Below are positions 27,797-36,059 of a stretch of 64,000 nt of DNA, in pieces. The position numbers and the translations under genes were made by a program. The stretch's first letter is position 1; every line of letters begins with the position of its first letter. Source of the stretch: Emticicia sp. BO119 (GTDB taxonomy: Bacteria; Bacteroidota; Bacteroidia; Cytophagales; Spirosomataceae); NCBI RefSeq assembly GCF_013912375.1, contig NZ_JACETV010000002.1:372001-436000 (forward strand). Direction: 5' to 3'. The notes below the pieces were generated by a model. The model saw only the letters and a list, made by a program, of their open reading frames with translations, was not told the DNA's origin and did not search any database.

Positions 27797-27815
27797 AAGG
27801 GGGAGGGGAATTTGC
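27797..27815 (-). promoter_or_regulatory. Shared upstream motif copy 2
   Basis: Minus-strand GCAAATTCCCCTCCCCCTT. It follows the stop codon of the endonuclease remnant by about 20 nt and has no intact gene immediately downstream; only a short open frame of about 30 codons follows. Confidence 0.45.
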
Positions 27816-27836
27816 TAAATATGCAATTCTAATAGA

Positions 27837-28184
27837 CTACAAATTCAAAAAATGCTTATATATCAAACCTTTCTCATCTAATAATCTAAATTTACTTTGT
27901 AATACTTTTGCAAAAGAGGTTTGATTTTGACAAATAAGATACAATTCTTCCACTGTTAAAACAACAAATCTTGCACTTGTGTCTGTAAAGTAGCTTATAG
28001 CTTTATCATCTAAGATAGAGTAGGTAATAAACAAACCTCTAGTAAAATGGGACTTTGATTTAATCTTTTCAGAAAATAATATTAGTTCATCCTTTGTTAT
28101 CGGCTTGCTTGTATACTTCGCTTCAATAAGAATTATATTTCCATTAAGTACAAAACTTCCCTCAAACAGTTCCTTTATAAAAGA
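27837..28184 (-). pseudogene. N-terminally truncated PD-(D/E)XK endonuclease-like remnant
   Basis: The open frame spans 115 codons without an ATG start and is preceded by an in-frame TAA at 28185. It reads FEGSFVLNGNIILIEAKYTS, then KPITKDELILFSEKIKSK and FVVLTVEELYLICQ, ending YKHFLNL. The IILIEAKYT strand is the E-x-K core of restriction-endonuclease-like folds. It is probably the C-terminal piece of a restriction or repair nuclease. Confidence 0.55.
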
Positions 28185-28714
28185 TTAATATAAGAATAGG
28201 TATCCACCTTGATTTGGCGCCGTTCAAATCAACAAACCTCTTGTTAACTTACCGAATAATAAGTTTTTTTGTCAAAGATAATTATTAGAATTATTTTTAA
28301 TAGTCATAATCAAAACTTAAACAAACTGCTGGTAAGCTCCCGAACATTTCAATGCATGGGAGCTTTGAATTGAAAAGCATTGTAAAATATGTTTAAAAAT
28401 TATGATTCGACATTCAAAGGCATTTTTTGGGTTATATTGCGTTACATTTTTTCGATATAGCTACTGGCTACAACTTCAAAATGTGCCTTATTTAACAAAA
28501 AAATCTGTCCGTTTCGGTCAGGAAAACAAATTTTAAACATACTCTTACCACAAAAGTATAATTAATTAAAAGACCAAAGAAAATAAAAAGATAGTTGGGC
28601 TTTAAATCGAATAAATCTGATCAGTAGCATTTGGTAACTGATTAAGGTGTCTATATCTATTTGTAAAGCGGCTATCAAACAATTATCACTTCCAACAGAT
28701 AATATGAAAATTAT
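28185..28714. other. Intergenic region with one hairpin
   Basis: No gene seen. AAGCTCCC (28334-28341) and GGGAGCTT (28358-28365) form a perfect 8-bp stem around a 16-nt loop, without a clear T-run. The rest is the AT-rich leader of the secreted lipase-like gene. Confidence 0.45.
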
Positions 28715-31700
28715 ATGAAAACCTTTATTCCGATTTGTTTTAAAACGACGTTAATTCTATTTGCGTCTACACTCTCTTTATTCGCACAAAATGTAAAATA
28801 TGTGAAAGTTACAGGAAGCGGTTTCCATGATGGCTCGAATTGGGAAAATGCCTTAAGTAATGAAGAATTTCAATTAGCTTTACAAAGGGCCAGTACAGGT
28901 ACATCTTTCTTCCTTGCTTCCGGGATTTACTATGTTTACCCTGATAAGAGTGAAAAATCTACTTTTTTAATCCCGCCGGGGGTTAAAATTCTGGGGGGCT
29001 ACGCTGAAAATGCAATCGGTAGAGACTGGACACTTTATAAAACTATACTTAGCGGAGACATAGGGTTAAGGCAGGATTCTATAGATAATGTACTGAATAC
29101 GGTAACATTTGCTTCTCCAGTGCAGGAAAGTCTTTTGGAAGGGGTTACAGTTGAGGGAGCTTTGGTGGCAAACGTTAGTGGTTGTACTGGAGGCATCTGC
29201 GAAATGTCTCTGCCTATAAAAAACGTTTATATATCACCGACTTTTGGGGTGTCATCCAAACAGGAGAACATTCATGCCAACAATGAAGCGCTTAGTCAGG
29301 CATTTTCGCTAACTAAATGTGGACTTAATTACACGACCATTTCTAAAAAATTAGCAAAGAGGTATAACCTGAATGGTTTCACGCAACCGACAGCTTTTGA
29401 TATTGCTCTTCCTTCAACTGCTAAAATTGAAAGAGTGTTTATCTGGGCAGATGCTTCTGGAAATGGCGCTCTTCAAAAAGTATCTTTAACTACACCAGAT
29501 GGGTATTTATACACTCAAAAGATGAAATTAGTTGGTTCTGCGGCAGATAAATGCTGGAGTTATTCAGGGTCTTATACGTACCGTGCGGATATCACTCCTT
29601 ATATAAAAGGAACAGGAACTTATTTTGTGAGCGGGCTATCGACGGGAAGTGAAAACGATATAGATGGGGCGACCATTTTTGTCTTGTACACGGACTCTAC
29701 GGCTACTTATCAGGGAACAATTACCATAGATGATGGTGCTGTGGTTGGAATAGGGAGCTATAGAGAACACATACAATCTATTCCGACGGCCTGTGGGGTT
29801 ACAAGCAATGCAAAGGTTTTTATGGGTATTGGAGATTTACAGAATAACGGCACTACTGTAATTAAATTAAATAATGCCATTGCATCGCATTCGGCAAATA
29901 TCTGGAATTTTATAGAAAAAACCACAACAATTAGTACTACTCAGAAGACCAATAATTTTAGTGTATCTGCTACCCGCGATTGCTATAATATAGCTTTTGT
30001 AGGCATGTATTACCAAACTGTTTCCTGTATGTCCTGTCAGATAGTTCTGGAACAATATCACTCAATTAGTACAAAACCTAAATTTAATAACAAACAACTT
30101 ATTTCTGACTCAAAAAAGGGCTTGAAAGTTTGTGCTGATGGTACATCTGTAACCATTTTTAAAGTATCAGGTTTAGGTAATTCTATTGCCTTAAGAATGA
30201 TGGAGGACCCAAATGCAACTGATGCTAATAGATACGGTAAATTTCTTTCAAAACAGACGATTCCGAATGGGGTAGAGTTTACTTACCAACATCCAACAAG
30301 TATTACCAGTGCAGGCGCATGGATTACTTTCAATATAGAGTTGTATAATACAACGAACACAACTGTACTCGCAACTTTTTCTTTAGACGTCTACCGGACT
30401 CCGGTAATAACTGTACATGGACTTTGGTCCGTCGGTAGTTCTTTTAACGCCTTGCAGACGTATTTAACCAGTAGTAATCATGCACTTTATACGGCTGATT
30501 TGGTGCACAATGCCAATTATAGTCCTACCAATGACGCTTTTTTTGCTAACAATAGCCAGGTAGTTCCCAATAAAATAGACGAGGTAATTAAAAATTTGAG
30601 AGAAAAAGGGTATGGGGTAGGTAAGTGTGATTTAGTGGGCCATAGCATGGGAGGAATTCTCTCCAGATTGTACTTGCAAAGTGCCCGCTACGAGAATGAT
30701 ATATACAGAATCATTACAATCAATACACCACATGCGGGCTCTCAGGTAGCTAATCTGCTTTCTGATCCTAATTTTGAAAAAAGACGAAATGCAATCTGTA
30801 GTTTATTATCAAACCTTGATATGTCAGGCAATAAAAATGCAAGTTGTGACAACGGAGCAATAAATGATTTAAGAGTAAATAGCATTGCTATCCTTCAGGA
30901 TTTAAATGGTTCAGGAAGAAATAATCATATCGTACCTTCACATGCCATTGTAACTTTTCAGGAATTTCAGCCAATTGTCATACCGAGTAATAGCAGAAAC
31001 CAAAGGCCAAGACTTCAGGCCATTTATGAATCTGTCATTCAGACAAGCATTGATACACTTTTCAATTTTGAAGAGAATGACTTAATTGTGCCTGAAAGTA
31101 GTCAAAGAGGTGGATTAGTGGGGTGTACTTCAACTATTGATAATCAGATCCATATGGGAGCACAAAGCAATATTAATGTTATGGAAAGAATACAGGAATT
31201 ACTTATATCAAGTCCTTCTGGTGGTAATTTTTGTACGAGTGGATTTAACCCTCCGAGACTAACCTACAACGTCTCTGCTCCGAGTATTTCTGAAATAAAC
31301 CCGTCAGCTACGGCAAGTGTTGCCATAAATCTCCCGATAGATGGCAGGAGCGTAACTGATAATCAAACACTTGATTTTAATATTTCATCCTCAAATATTT
31401 CAGAAATGTTTGTTCTTATTGATTATAATACAATAGAGACAATTGTTTACAGGACTCAGAACAATATCCTGAATTTTACAGAAATAATTAATTTAACTTT
31501 CGATACAGGAGAACATGATATTCTTGTAATAGGGAAGAAATCTGACGGAAGCATGATTACCGCTATTAAAACCTTTAAGGTAAATCGATGCCAGACAACT
31601 CTAGGACCTTTAAGTGGTTTACTTGATGAACCGCTTTATCAGGTTTATCAGACAATTACGACCAATGGCGCTGTGTCTATCGGACAAGAGGTTTCATTGA

Positions 31701-31789
31701 TTGCCGAAAAGTCAGTAGATTTATTACCGGGCTTTAGAACGGAAAATAATGCGGTCTTTAAAGTCAATATTGAAAATTGTACCAACTAA
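28715..31789 (+). CDS. Large secreted lipase-like protein
   Basis: A 1024-aa secreted protein with a signal peptide ending near LSLFAQ (residue 25). Residues about 28-110 (YVKVTGSGFHDGSNWENAL, GIYYVYPDKSE, GVKILGGYAEN) match the start of right-handed beta-helix or polymorphic-repeat proteins. Residues about 200-430 form a beta-rich module. An alpha/beta-hydrolase domain at about 560-750 has TVHGLWSVGSS, the nucleophile elbow LVGHSMGGILSR (Ser about 643) and INTPHAGSQ, like PGAP1/LipA-type lipases. A 3-coathanger-like tail closes the protein (VSIGQEVSLIAEKSVDLLPG). Extracellular esterase or lipase activity is inferred from the motif only. Confidence 0.82.
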   Translation: MKTFIPICFKTTLILFASTLSLFAQNVKYVKVTGSGFHDGSNWENALSNEEFQLALQRASTGTSFFLASGIYYVYPDKSEKSTFLIPPGVKILGGYAENAIGRDWTLYKTILSGDIGLRQDSIDNVLNTVTFASPVQESLLEGVTVEGALVANVSGCTGGICEMSLPIKNVYISPTFGVSSKQENIHANNEALSQAFSLTKCGLNYTTISKKLAKRYNLNGFTQPTAFDIALPSTAKIERVFIWADASGNGALQKVSLTTPDGYLYTQKMKLVGSAADKCWSYSGSYTYRADITPYIKGTGTYFVSGLSTGSENDIDGATIFVLYTDSTATYQGTITIDDGAVVGIGSYREHIQSIPTACGVTSNAKVFMGIGDLQNNGTTVIKLNNAIASHSANIWNFIEKTTTISTTQKTNNFSVSATRDCYNIAFVGMYYQTVSCMSCQIVLEQYHSISTKPKFNNKQLISDSKKGLKVCADGTSVTIFKVSGLGNSIALRMMEDPNATDANRYGKFLSKQTIPNGVEFTYQHPTSITSAGAWITFNIELYNTTNTTVLATFSLDVYRTPVITVHGLWSVGSSFNALQTYLTSSNHALYTADLVHNANYSPTNDAFFANNSQVVPNKIDEVIKNLREKGYGVGKCDLVGHSMGGILSRLYLQSARYENDIYRIITINTPHAGSQVANLLSDPNFEKRRNAICSLLSNLDMSGNKNASCDNGAINDLRVNSIAILQDLNGSGRNNHIVPSHAIVTFQEFQPIVIPSNSRNQRPRLQAIYESVIQTSIDTLFNFEENDLIVPESSQRGGLVGCTSTIDNQIHMGAQSNINVMERIQELLISSPSGGNFCTSGFNPPRLTYNVSAPSISEINPSATASVAINLPIDGRSVTDNQTLDFNISSSNISEMFVLIDYNTIETIVYRTQNNILNFTEIINLTFDTGEHDILVIGKKSDGSMITAIKTFKVNRCQTTLGPLSGLLDEPLYQVYQTITTNGAVSIGQEVSLIAEKSVDLLPGFRTENNAVFKVNIENCTN

Positions 31790-31966
31790 ATCTTCTTTAT
31801 GGATTTGAACAGGATTTAAACTGACCGTCTTATTAGGGACAATTGTTGAAAGGTGATTCCTTTAAACACCCAGGAAAATCATTTGAAAACTATTGAACAA
31901 TTGTAACTTTTTTAGAAGCTGGTAACGAATCACTTTTGACTGAAGTGTAGTGTATTAAAAAATTGA

Positions 31967-32245
31967 CTATTTAAAGGTACTTATCAGAGATTGAATATCC
32001 CGGTCTTTTATTTTAATAAGCCTTTTCAGCAAAATATTCATGTTTTCGGTATTCTCTTTGAAAATCTGTATTTGCTTAGTCAGATTTTTGATTTTATCTA
32101 AAAGTGACAAGTCGTCACTTAATGACTTTTCTGACGGTGATTTTTCCAAGAAGTATAAAGCCTGGTTGGGTGTTATCCCTATTTCATTGCAGATATCTTT
32201 TATAGCATTCCAGGATTCTGTTTTTAAGAACCCGAAATGGTACAC
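31967..32245 (-). CDS. Small hypothetical protein
   Basis: A 92-aa protein (MYHFGFLKTESWNAIKDICN...), with a Lys/Glu-rich coiled-coil-like C-terminal half (NLTKQIQIFKENTENMNILL). No family recognised. Its 5' end runs directly out of a degenerate copy of the recombinase-tail repeat, so the gene belongs to the repeat array on the minus strand. The start is uncertain. Confidence 0.5.
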   Translation of the reverse strand: MYHFGFLKTESWNAIKDICNEIGITPNQALYFLEKSPSEKSLSDDLSLLDKIKNLTKQIQIFKENTENMNILLKRLIKIKDRDIQSLISTFK

Positions 32246-32300
32246 TAAATGAGTACTGATGTTAAATCAAAAAGTTCTAACAGATTCCCGAGTGGAGCAC
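32245..32300 (-). repeat. Recombinase-tail repeat, degenerate copy
   Basis: Minus-strand GTGCTCCACT...TCTGTTAGAACTTTT corresponds to codons for CST..SVRTF, the C-terminal tail of the recombinase at 33946. A stop follows RTF, so this copy no longer reads through. Confidence 0.7.
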
Positions 32301-32351
32301 CTTTTGTTAAATCAAACGAAACTCGCTAAACTCTTAATTTAAAGAGATATT

Positions 32352-32552
32352 TCAGAGTTCAGGAGAGATTTCCTCTATTGACACCTTATATATCTTCAAT
32401 AACGTAGTTAAATTAAGAACACTGAGTATATTCGTTCCTTGTTCCCATTCTGAGAGTCTATCAATACATTTCTTATCCATGCGAGTTGCTACTTGCTGAA
32501 GGGTAAGACCGAGGTTGTTTCTAATTTCTTTGAGTCTATTTGGGTATTTCAT
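32352..32552 (-). CDS. XRE-family HTH protein, cassette 1
   Basis: A 66-aa single-domain helix-turn-helix protein: MKYPNRLKEIRNNLGLTLQQ, then VATRMDKKCIDRLSEWEQG, ending EISPEL. Position of the HTH is residues about 10-35. It is nearly identical to the XRE protein at 32743. A copy of the shared motif lies 29 nt before the ATG, so autoregulation is likely. Confidence 0.85.
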   Translation of the reverse strand: MKYPNRLKEIRNNLGLTLQQVATRMDKKCIDRLSEWEQGTNILSVLNLTTLLKIYKVSIEEISPEL

Positions 32553-32580
32553 AAATACAGTTTAAATACTAACTAGTAGA

Positions 32581-32603
32581 TTAATAAGGGAGGAAAATTT
32601 GCT
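32581..32603 (-). promoter_or_regulatory. Shared upstream motif copy 3
   Basis: Minus-strand AGCAAATTTTCCTCCCTTAT, 29 nt before the cassette 1 XRE start codon. Confidence 0.6.
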
Positions 32604-32608
32604 GAATT

Positions 32609-32709
32609 AGCTAGAATCACCCTCCTTACTCAACGTATCTAAATCAAGTATACTAAATGAGTCCTTATGTTCAATCAAAAAAGTTCTAACAGTGTCGACA
32701 GTGGAGCAC
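32609..32709 (-). repeat. Recombinase-tail repeat, copy between XRE cassettes
   Basis: On the minus strand this translates as CSTVDTVRTFL, then IEHKDSFSILDLDTLSKEGD and a stop, matching the end of the recombinase at 33946 residue for residue over much of its length. It lies directly after the cassette 2 XRE gene. It may be a remnant of duplicated recombinase ends or of site-specific recombination. Confidence 0.8.
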
Positions 32710-32742
32710 CTTTTGTTAAATCTAACGAAACACTCTAAACTC

Positions 32743-32961
32743 TTAATTTACAGAGATATTTAAGAGTTCAGGATAGATTTCCTCTATTGACACTTCATAA
32801 ATCTTCAATAACGTAATCAAATTAAGAACACTTGGCATATTGATACCTCGTTCCCATTCTGAGAGTCTATCAATACATTTTTTATCCATACGATCTGCTA
32901 CTTGTTGGAGGGTAAGCCCGAGGCTATTTCTAATTTCTTTTAATCTATTTGGGTATTTCAT
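32743..32961 (-). CDS. XRE-family HTH protein, cassette 2
   Basis: A 72-aa helix-turn-helix protein, MKYPNRLKEIRNSLGLTLQQ, then VADRMDKKCIDRLSEWERG, ending LLNISVN. It differs from cassette 1 at a minority of positions and has a longer C-terminus. It shows the full single-domain XRE fold and is expected to bind the shared upstream motif. Confidence 0.85.
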   Translation of the reverse strand: MKYPNRLKEIRNSLGLTLQQVADRMDKKCIDRLSEWERGINMPSVLNLITLLKIYEVSIEEIYPELLNISVN

Positions 32962-32990
32962 AAATACAGTTTAAATATTAGTTGGTGAAT

Positions 32991-33011
32991 TAATAAGAGG
33001 GGATAATTTGC
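32991..33011 (-). promoter_or_regulatory. Shared upstream motif copy 4
   Basis: Minus-strand GCAAATTATCCCCTCTTAT, 30 nt before the cassette 2 XRE start codon. Confidence 0.6.
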
Positions 33012-33015
33012 TATT

Positions 33016-33118
33016 TTAGCTAGTATCACCCTCCTTACTCACCATATCTAAATCAGGTATAGTAAATGAGTCCTTATGTTCTCTCAAAAAAGTTCTAACA
33101 GTGTCGACAGTGGAGCAC
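33016..33118 (-). repeat. Recombinase-tail repeat, third full copy
   Basis: Minus-strand translation: CSTVDTVRTFLREHKD, then SFTIPDLDMVSKEGDTS and a stop. It is close to the recombinase C-terminus at 33946 but has its own substitutions, so it is an old copy rather than an exact duplicate. Confidence 0.8.
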
Positions 33119-33133
33119 CAATTTGCATATTTT

Positions 33134-33151
33134 GCAAAATCCCCCCTCTTG
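33134..33151 (+). promoter_or_regulatory. Shared upstream motif copy 5
   Basis: GCAAAATCCCCCCTCTTG on the plus strand, 16 nt before a 42-codon ORF and 190 nt before the NYN gene. Confidence 0.5.
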
Positions 33152-33167
33152 TCTTTTTACCCTTATT

Positions 33168-33296
33168 ATGAAGAGCCTTTTCGATACTGGAGGTAAGGTT
33201 GTTACGATTGACAACTTAAACTTCTTCAATATCGTACAGTTTTTTAGAACAATAACTGGCTCTATAGTGAGGTATAGGAATAGGGAGAAAACATAA
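33168..33296 (+). CDS. Small ORF downstream of a shared motif
   Basis: A 42-aa ORF (MKSLFDTGGKVVTIDNLNFF, then NIVQFFRTITG, ending NREKT). No family is recognised. Its only support is the shared motif just upstream, so it may be a leader peptide or chance. Confidence 0.3.
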   Translation: MKSLFDTGGKVVTIDNLNFFNIVQFFRTITGSIVRYRNREKT

Positions 33297-33340
33297 TTAT
33301 AAGTCTCGCATCTTAGGCAAAAGTCGGGTATACTGCCTGT

Positions 33341-33835
33341 ATGCAGGAAACACCCATTAACTATGCATTCATTGACAGCCAAAATCTCTATTTGGCAGTA
33401 AAGTCTCTAGGGTGGACCATTGATTGGAGTAAATTCAGAGTATATTTAAAGCAAAAATACCATGTAGAGAAAGCCTACCTGTTTATTGGGTATATTGAGA
33501 ATAACAATCGCTTATACGAAGAGCTTCAGGATGCAGGATTTATCTGTATCTGGAAACCAGTGCTTAAGTATAAAGATGGAACGGTTAAAGGGAATTGTGA
33601 TGCTGAATTAGTGCTTCAGACTATGATACAAATTAATAATTTTGATAAAGCAGTTATCGTTACAGGTGACGGAGATTTCTATTGTTTAGTCGACTATCTA
33701 ATCTCTCAGAATAAACTCTCGGGTCTTCTCATTCCTAATAAGGCTAAATATTCAGGATTGCTGAAATTTAAGATCTTTAAACCATTTATTAGATTTATGA
33801 ATGATTTGGAGTTGAAAATAAAAAAGACCTCGTAG
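33341..33835 (+). CDS. NYN (PIN-like) domain nuclease protein
   Basis: A 164-aa protein with the NYN/LabA fold. The acidic residues expected at the active site are visible: FIDSQNLY near residue 10, GNCDAELVLQTMIQIN near 87 and AVIVTGDGDFYCLVDYL near 107. NYN proteins are RNases or nucleases linked to RNA processing and to defence and mobile elements. It is transcribed opposite to the recombinase, in the middle of the repeat array. Activity is inferred from the conserved Asp residues. Confidence 0.82.
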   Translation: MQETPINYAFIDSQNLYLAVKSLGWTIDWSKFRVYLKQKYHVEKAYLFIGYIENNNRLYEELQDAGFICIWKPVLKYKDGTVKGNCDAELVLQTMIQINNFDKAVIVTGDGDFYCLVDYLISQNKLSGLLIPNKAKYSGLLKFKIFKPFIRFMNDLELKIKKTS

Positions 33836-33945
33836 GTATTTCTCCTAAAAGGTATCTTTTCCGTTGGTGATATTTATACTATAGCATATTGCCATATATC
33901 TGCAACTACGTCATTATGTGGAAAATTTTACTAAAATGCTTATGA

Positions 33946-34045
33946 TTAGCTAGAATCACCCTCCTTGCTTAAGCTATCTAAATCAGCAATTTCAATATCT
34001 TTATTCTCTCTCAAAAAAGTTCTAACAGTGTCGACAGTAGAGCAC
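33946..34045 (-). repeat. Intact recombinase 3' end, parent of the tail repeats
   Basis: The final 33 codons of the recombinase match the three downstream copies at 33016, 32609 and 32245. The core GTGTCGACAGT is shared by this and two other copies. The recombinase end may act as a recombination hot spot. Confidence 0.7.
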
Positions 34046-35736
34046 AACTCTGGAATGGATACTCTGTAAATAGGCTTTGGCTCTTTTATCATAAGCGTAT
34101 CTTCTGGTTCAACCAATACTAATTTGGTATATTGTTGATTTTTCATCTCTTCCACCTGTAAGAAGGGATTATGGCATATAAAATCTACTTTTTTATTGAT
34201 TAATCTCTGGTTCAAGCCTAAAGAACTAATCATCATGCGTTTCACTCGCAAATCACCTTTAATAAAATGTTCTTTAGCATGGGTACAGAACTTAAAGAAC
34301 CGTTTAAGCTGATTATGAGTATCTTCCTGTCCTTCTGAAATCGAGTCAAGTCTCCTTGTCAGAGTATCTATTTCGGCTCGAATGGCTTTTTTTTGGGCAA
34401 GAAATTCATGTTCGGTAAATAGGTCATAATTTGAATTAAGTACAGATACATATTCTCTTGTTAGATTTGCTAAACGTTTCTGACTATCATCATAAGCTGA
34501 CTGAAGAGACTTTTTGATACTCAATAGTTCATTGGCGGAATTTGAATGTTTTTTCTCAATATACGCAAGAATAAGGTTTAAAGTAGGTTCGTCAATATGA
34601 ATAGCTTCTAAGTTAGTTAAAAATTGTGTTTCAAGGTCCTCCACTTTTATACCCTTTTGAGAACATCTTGGATTCTTCTTCTTCGTGCAACGGTAATAAA
34701 CATAATGCCGGATTTTCGCTCCTTTCATCGCTAAAATATCAATTTTGCAACAGGGGCAGGAAGTTTGGTTAAGACATGAAAATTTAAATCTACATTCTGT
34801 ACAGCGCACTTGGTATTTATCCTCTCCCACAATTGCGGAATTACATTCACCACATTTCAATAACCCAGTATAAGCAAATTCCCGTACTTTAGGTTGTGGT
34901 TTACCTCTACGTCCGAGTAACTTCTGCGCACGCCAATAATCAAATTCTGAAATCATAGGGGTATGATTTCCTTTCATGAGGCGAGACATACCAGTCTCTG
35001 CATCTTTCCAATTGAAGTAGCCATAATAAAAGGGTTGCTTAAAGATTTCATAGAGATAGCCCTTTGTAATTGGCGTTCCACCAATTTTTCGTCGTTTGAG
35101 ACTGCGTAATCCATACTCATGAGTCGCAATATTAAGAATCTCTGCAACTGTATATCCGCCGCTTAGAAGTAAATGCCACATTTTACGGATAATTTCAAAT
35201 CTTTCTGGGTCAGGTTCAATAGTTTTATTACCCTTTTCAAGTCCCGCATTAATATAACCAATAGGTGCAATAATTGGTCGCCATCCTTTGGTTGCTCGGC
35301 CATACATGCCTCGTTTAACATTTTTAGAGAGTTTTACAACATAATCAGTTGCACGCCCTCCTTCAATACTTAATAATAAGCCGGCGTCATCGGGGTAAAA
35401 TGTTCGGCTTGGAGTCTTAATAACTTTAATTACACCTTTTTGGAGTTTCCATTGTAATTGTCCTGTATCAATTGGGTTTCTTGATAAACGGTCAATATCC
35501 CAGCAGAGAATGGCGTTCGCTTCACCCTTATTAATTCTGCCAAGCATCTCATTGAATACAGGACGGTCGGGGTCTTTTGCACTTCGTTCTTCGGTAAATA
35601 CCTTCACCACCGAGAGCGCTTCTCGCTGAATAATATGCTCAAGTGCATTAATTTGATCACTTATAGAAGCTATTTGTCGACTGGAATCTTCAGAACTTTT
35701 GCGACAATAGATGAAATATAAGAGGTCTGCGTTCAT
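33946..35736 (-). CDS. Large serine recombinase
   Basis: A 596-aa large serine recombinase distinct from the one at 19063. The resolvase domain has the nucleophile in IYCRKSSEDSSRQ, then ILCWDIDRLSRNPID, followed by the recombinase domain (TKGWRPIIAPIGYINAG) and two Cys clusters (CGECNSAIV, CTECRFKFSCLN, CPCCKID) that form zinc ribbons, and a coiled coil. The C-terminal tail (ELCSTVDTVRTFLRENKD) is repeated three times downstream, in XRE cassettes. A 58-aa ORF precedes it, and the shared-motif region separates it from the divergent ATPase. Confidence 0.93.
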   Translation of the reverse strand: MNADLLYFIYCRKSSEDSSRQIASISDQINALEHIIQREALSVVKVFTEERSAKDPDRPVFNEMLGRINKGEANAILCWDIDRLSRNPIDTGQLQWKLQKGVIKVIKTPSRTFYPDDAGLLLSIEGGRATDYVVKLSKNVKRGMYGRATKGWRPIIAPIGYINAGLEKGNKTIEPDPERFEIIRKMWHLLLSGGYTVAEILNIATHEYGLRSLKRRKIGGTPITKGYLYEIFKQPFYYGYFNWKDAETGMSRLMKGNHTPMISEFDYWRAQKLLGRRGKPQPKVREFAYTGLLKCGECNSAIVGEDKYQVRCTECRFKFSCLNQTSCPCCKIDILAMKGAKIRHYVYYRCTKKKNPRCSQKGIKVEDLETQFLTNLEAIHIDEPTLNLILAYIEKKHSNSANELLSIKKSLQSAYDDSQKRLANLTREYVSVLNSNYDLFTEHEFLAQKKAIRAEIDTLTRRLDSISEGQEDTHNQLKRFFKFCTHAKEHFIKGDLRVKRMMISSLGLNQRLINKKVDFICHNPFLQVEEMKNQQYTKLVLVEPEDTLMIKEPKPIYRVSIPELCSTVDTVRTFLRENKDIEIADLDSLSKEGDSS

Positions 35737-35752
35737 AGTGATATTAATTGCA

Positions 35753-35929
35753 TTATGTAATTACTTTTTCGACCTTGTCAAGCTCTGTAGGAATGGGGCG
35801 ATAGATACATTCAATAAGGGTGACTATTTGCTCAAAATATTCATGTGCTAACTCTTCAGAAAGTACTTTCCGGTATTTTTCAAAATAGAATTTTTTAAGC
35901 TGTTCAATATAAGGTGTTTTATTTATCAT
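35753..35929 (-). CDS. Small ORF before the recombinase
   Basis: A 58-aa ORF, MINKTPYIEQLKKFYFEKYR, then KVLSEELAHEYFEQI, ending DKVEKVIT, encoded 16 nt before the recombinase start codon. It is rich in Lys, Glu and aromatic residues and may be a small helical protein. No family recognised. An inverted repeat sits 1 nt upstream of its ATG. Confidence 0.55.
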   Translation of the reverse strand: MINKTPYIEQLKKFYFEKYRKVLSEELAHEYFEQIVTLIECIYRPIPTELDKVEKVIT

Positions 35930-35930
35930 A

Positions 35931-35961
35931 ATTATCTAAAAGCCAATGACTTTTAGATAAT
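35931..35961. promoter_or_regulatory. Perfect inverted repeat in the divergent control region
   Basis: ATTATCTAAAAG (35931-35942), CCAATGA spacer, CTTTTAGATAAT (35950-35961): a perfect 12-bp inverted repeat. It begins 1 nt upstream of the small ORF ATG. It could be an operator for a dimeric regulator or a 5'-UTR hairpin. Confidence 0.7.
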
Positions 35962-35980
35962 GTAAAGCATTATATGAAAG

Positions 35981-36001
35981 AGCATAAGAGGGAGAAATTT
36001 T
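35981..36001 (-). promoter_or_regulatory. Shared upstream motif copy 6
   Basis: Minus-strand GAAAATTTCTCCCTCTTATG, in front of the small ORF and recombinase. Confidence 0.5.
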
Positions 36002-36009
36002 CAATCACT

Positions 36010-36030
36010 ACAATTTACTCCCTCTTTAAG
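36010..36030 (+). promoter_or_regulatory. Shared upstream motif copy 7
   Basis: ACAATTTACTCCCTCTTTAAG, 30 nt before the ATPase start codon. Together with copy 6 it forms a divergent pair. Confidence 0.55.
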
Positions 36031-36059
36031 AATAGGTGTAATCCCATACTATAGAAGTC

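Larger units (their letters stand above)
32301..33118 (-). repeat. Tandem duplication of about 408 bp carrying two XRE cassettes
   Basis: Blocks starting at GTGGAGCACC recur at about 32293, 32702 and 33110, so the unit is about 408 bp. Each full unit has an XRE gene, the shared motif and a recombinase-tail repeat. The third copy breaks off after the tail repeat. Confidence 0.8.
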
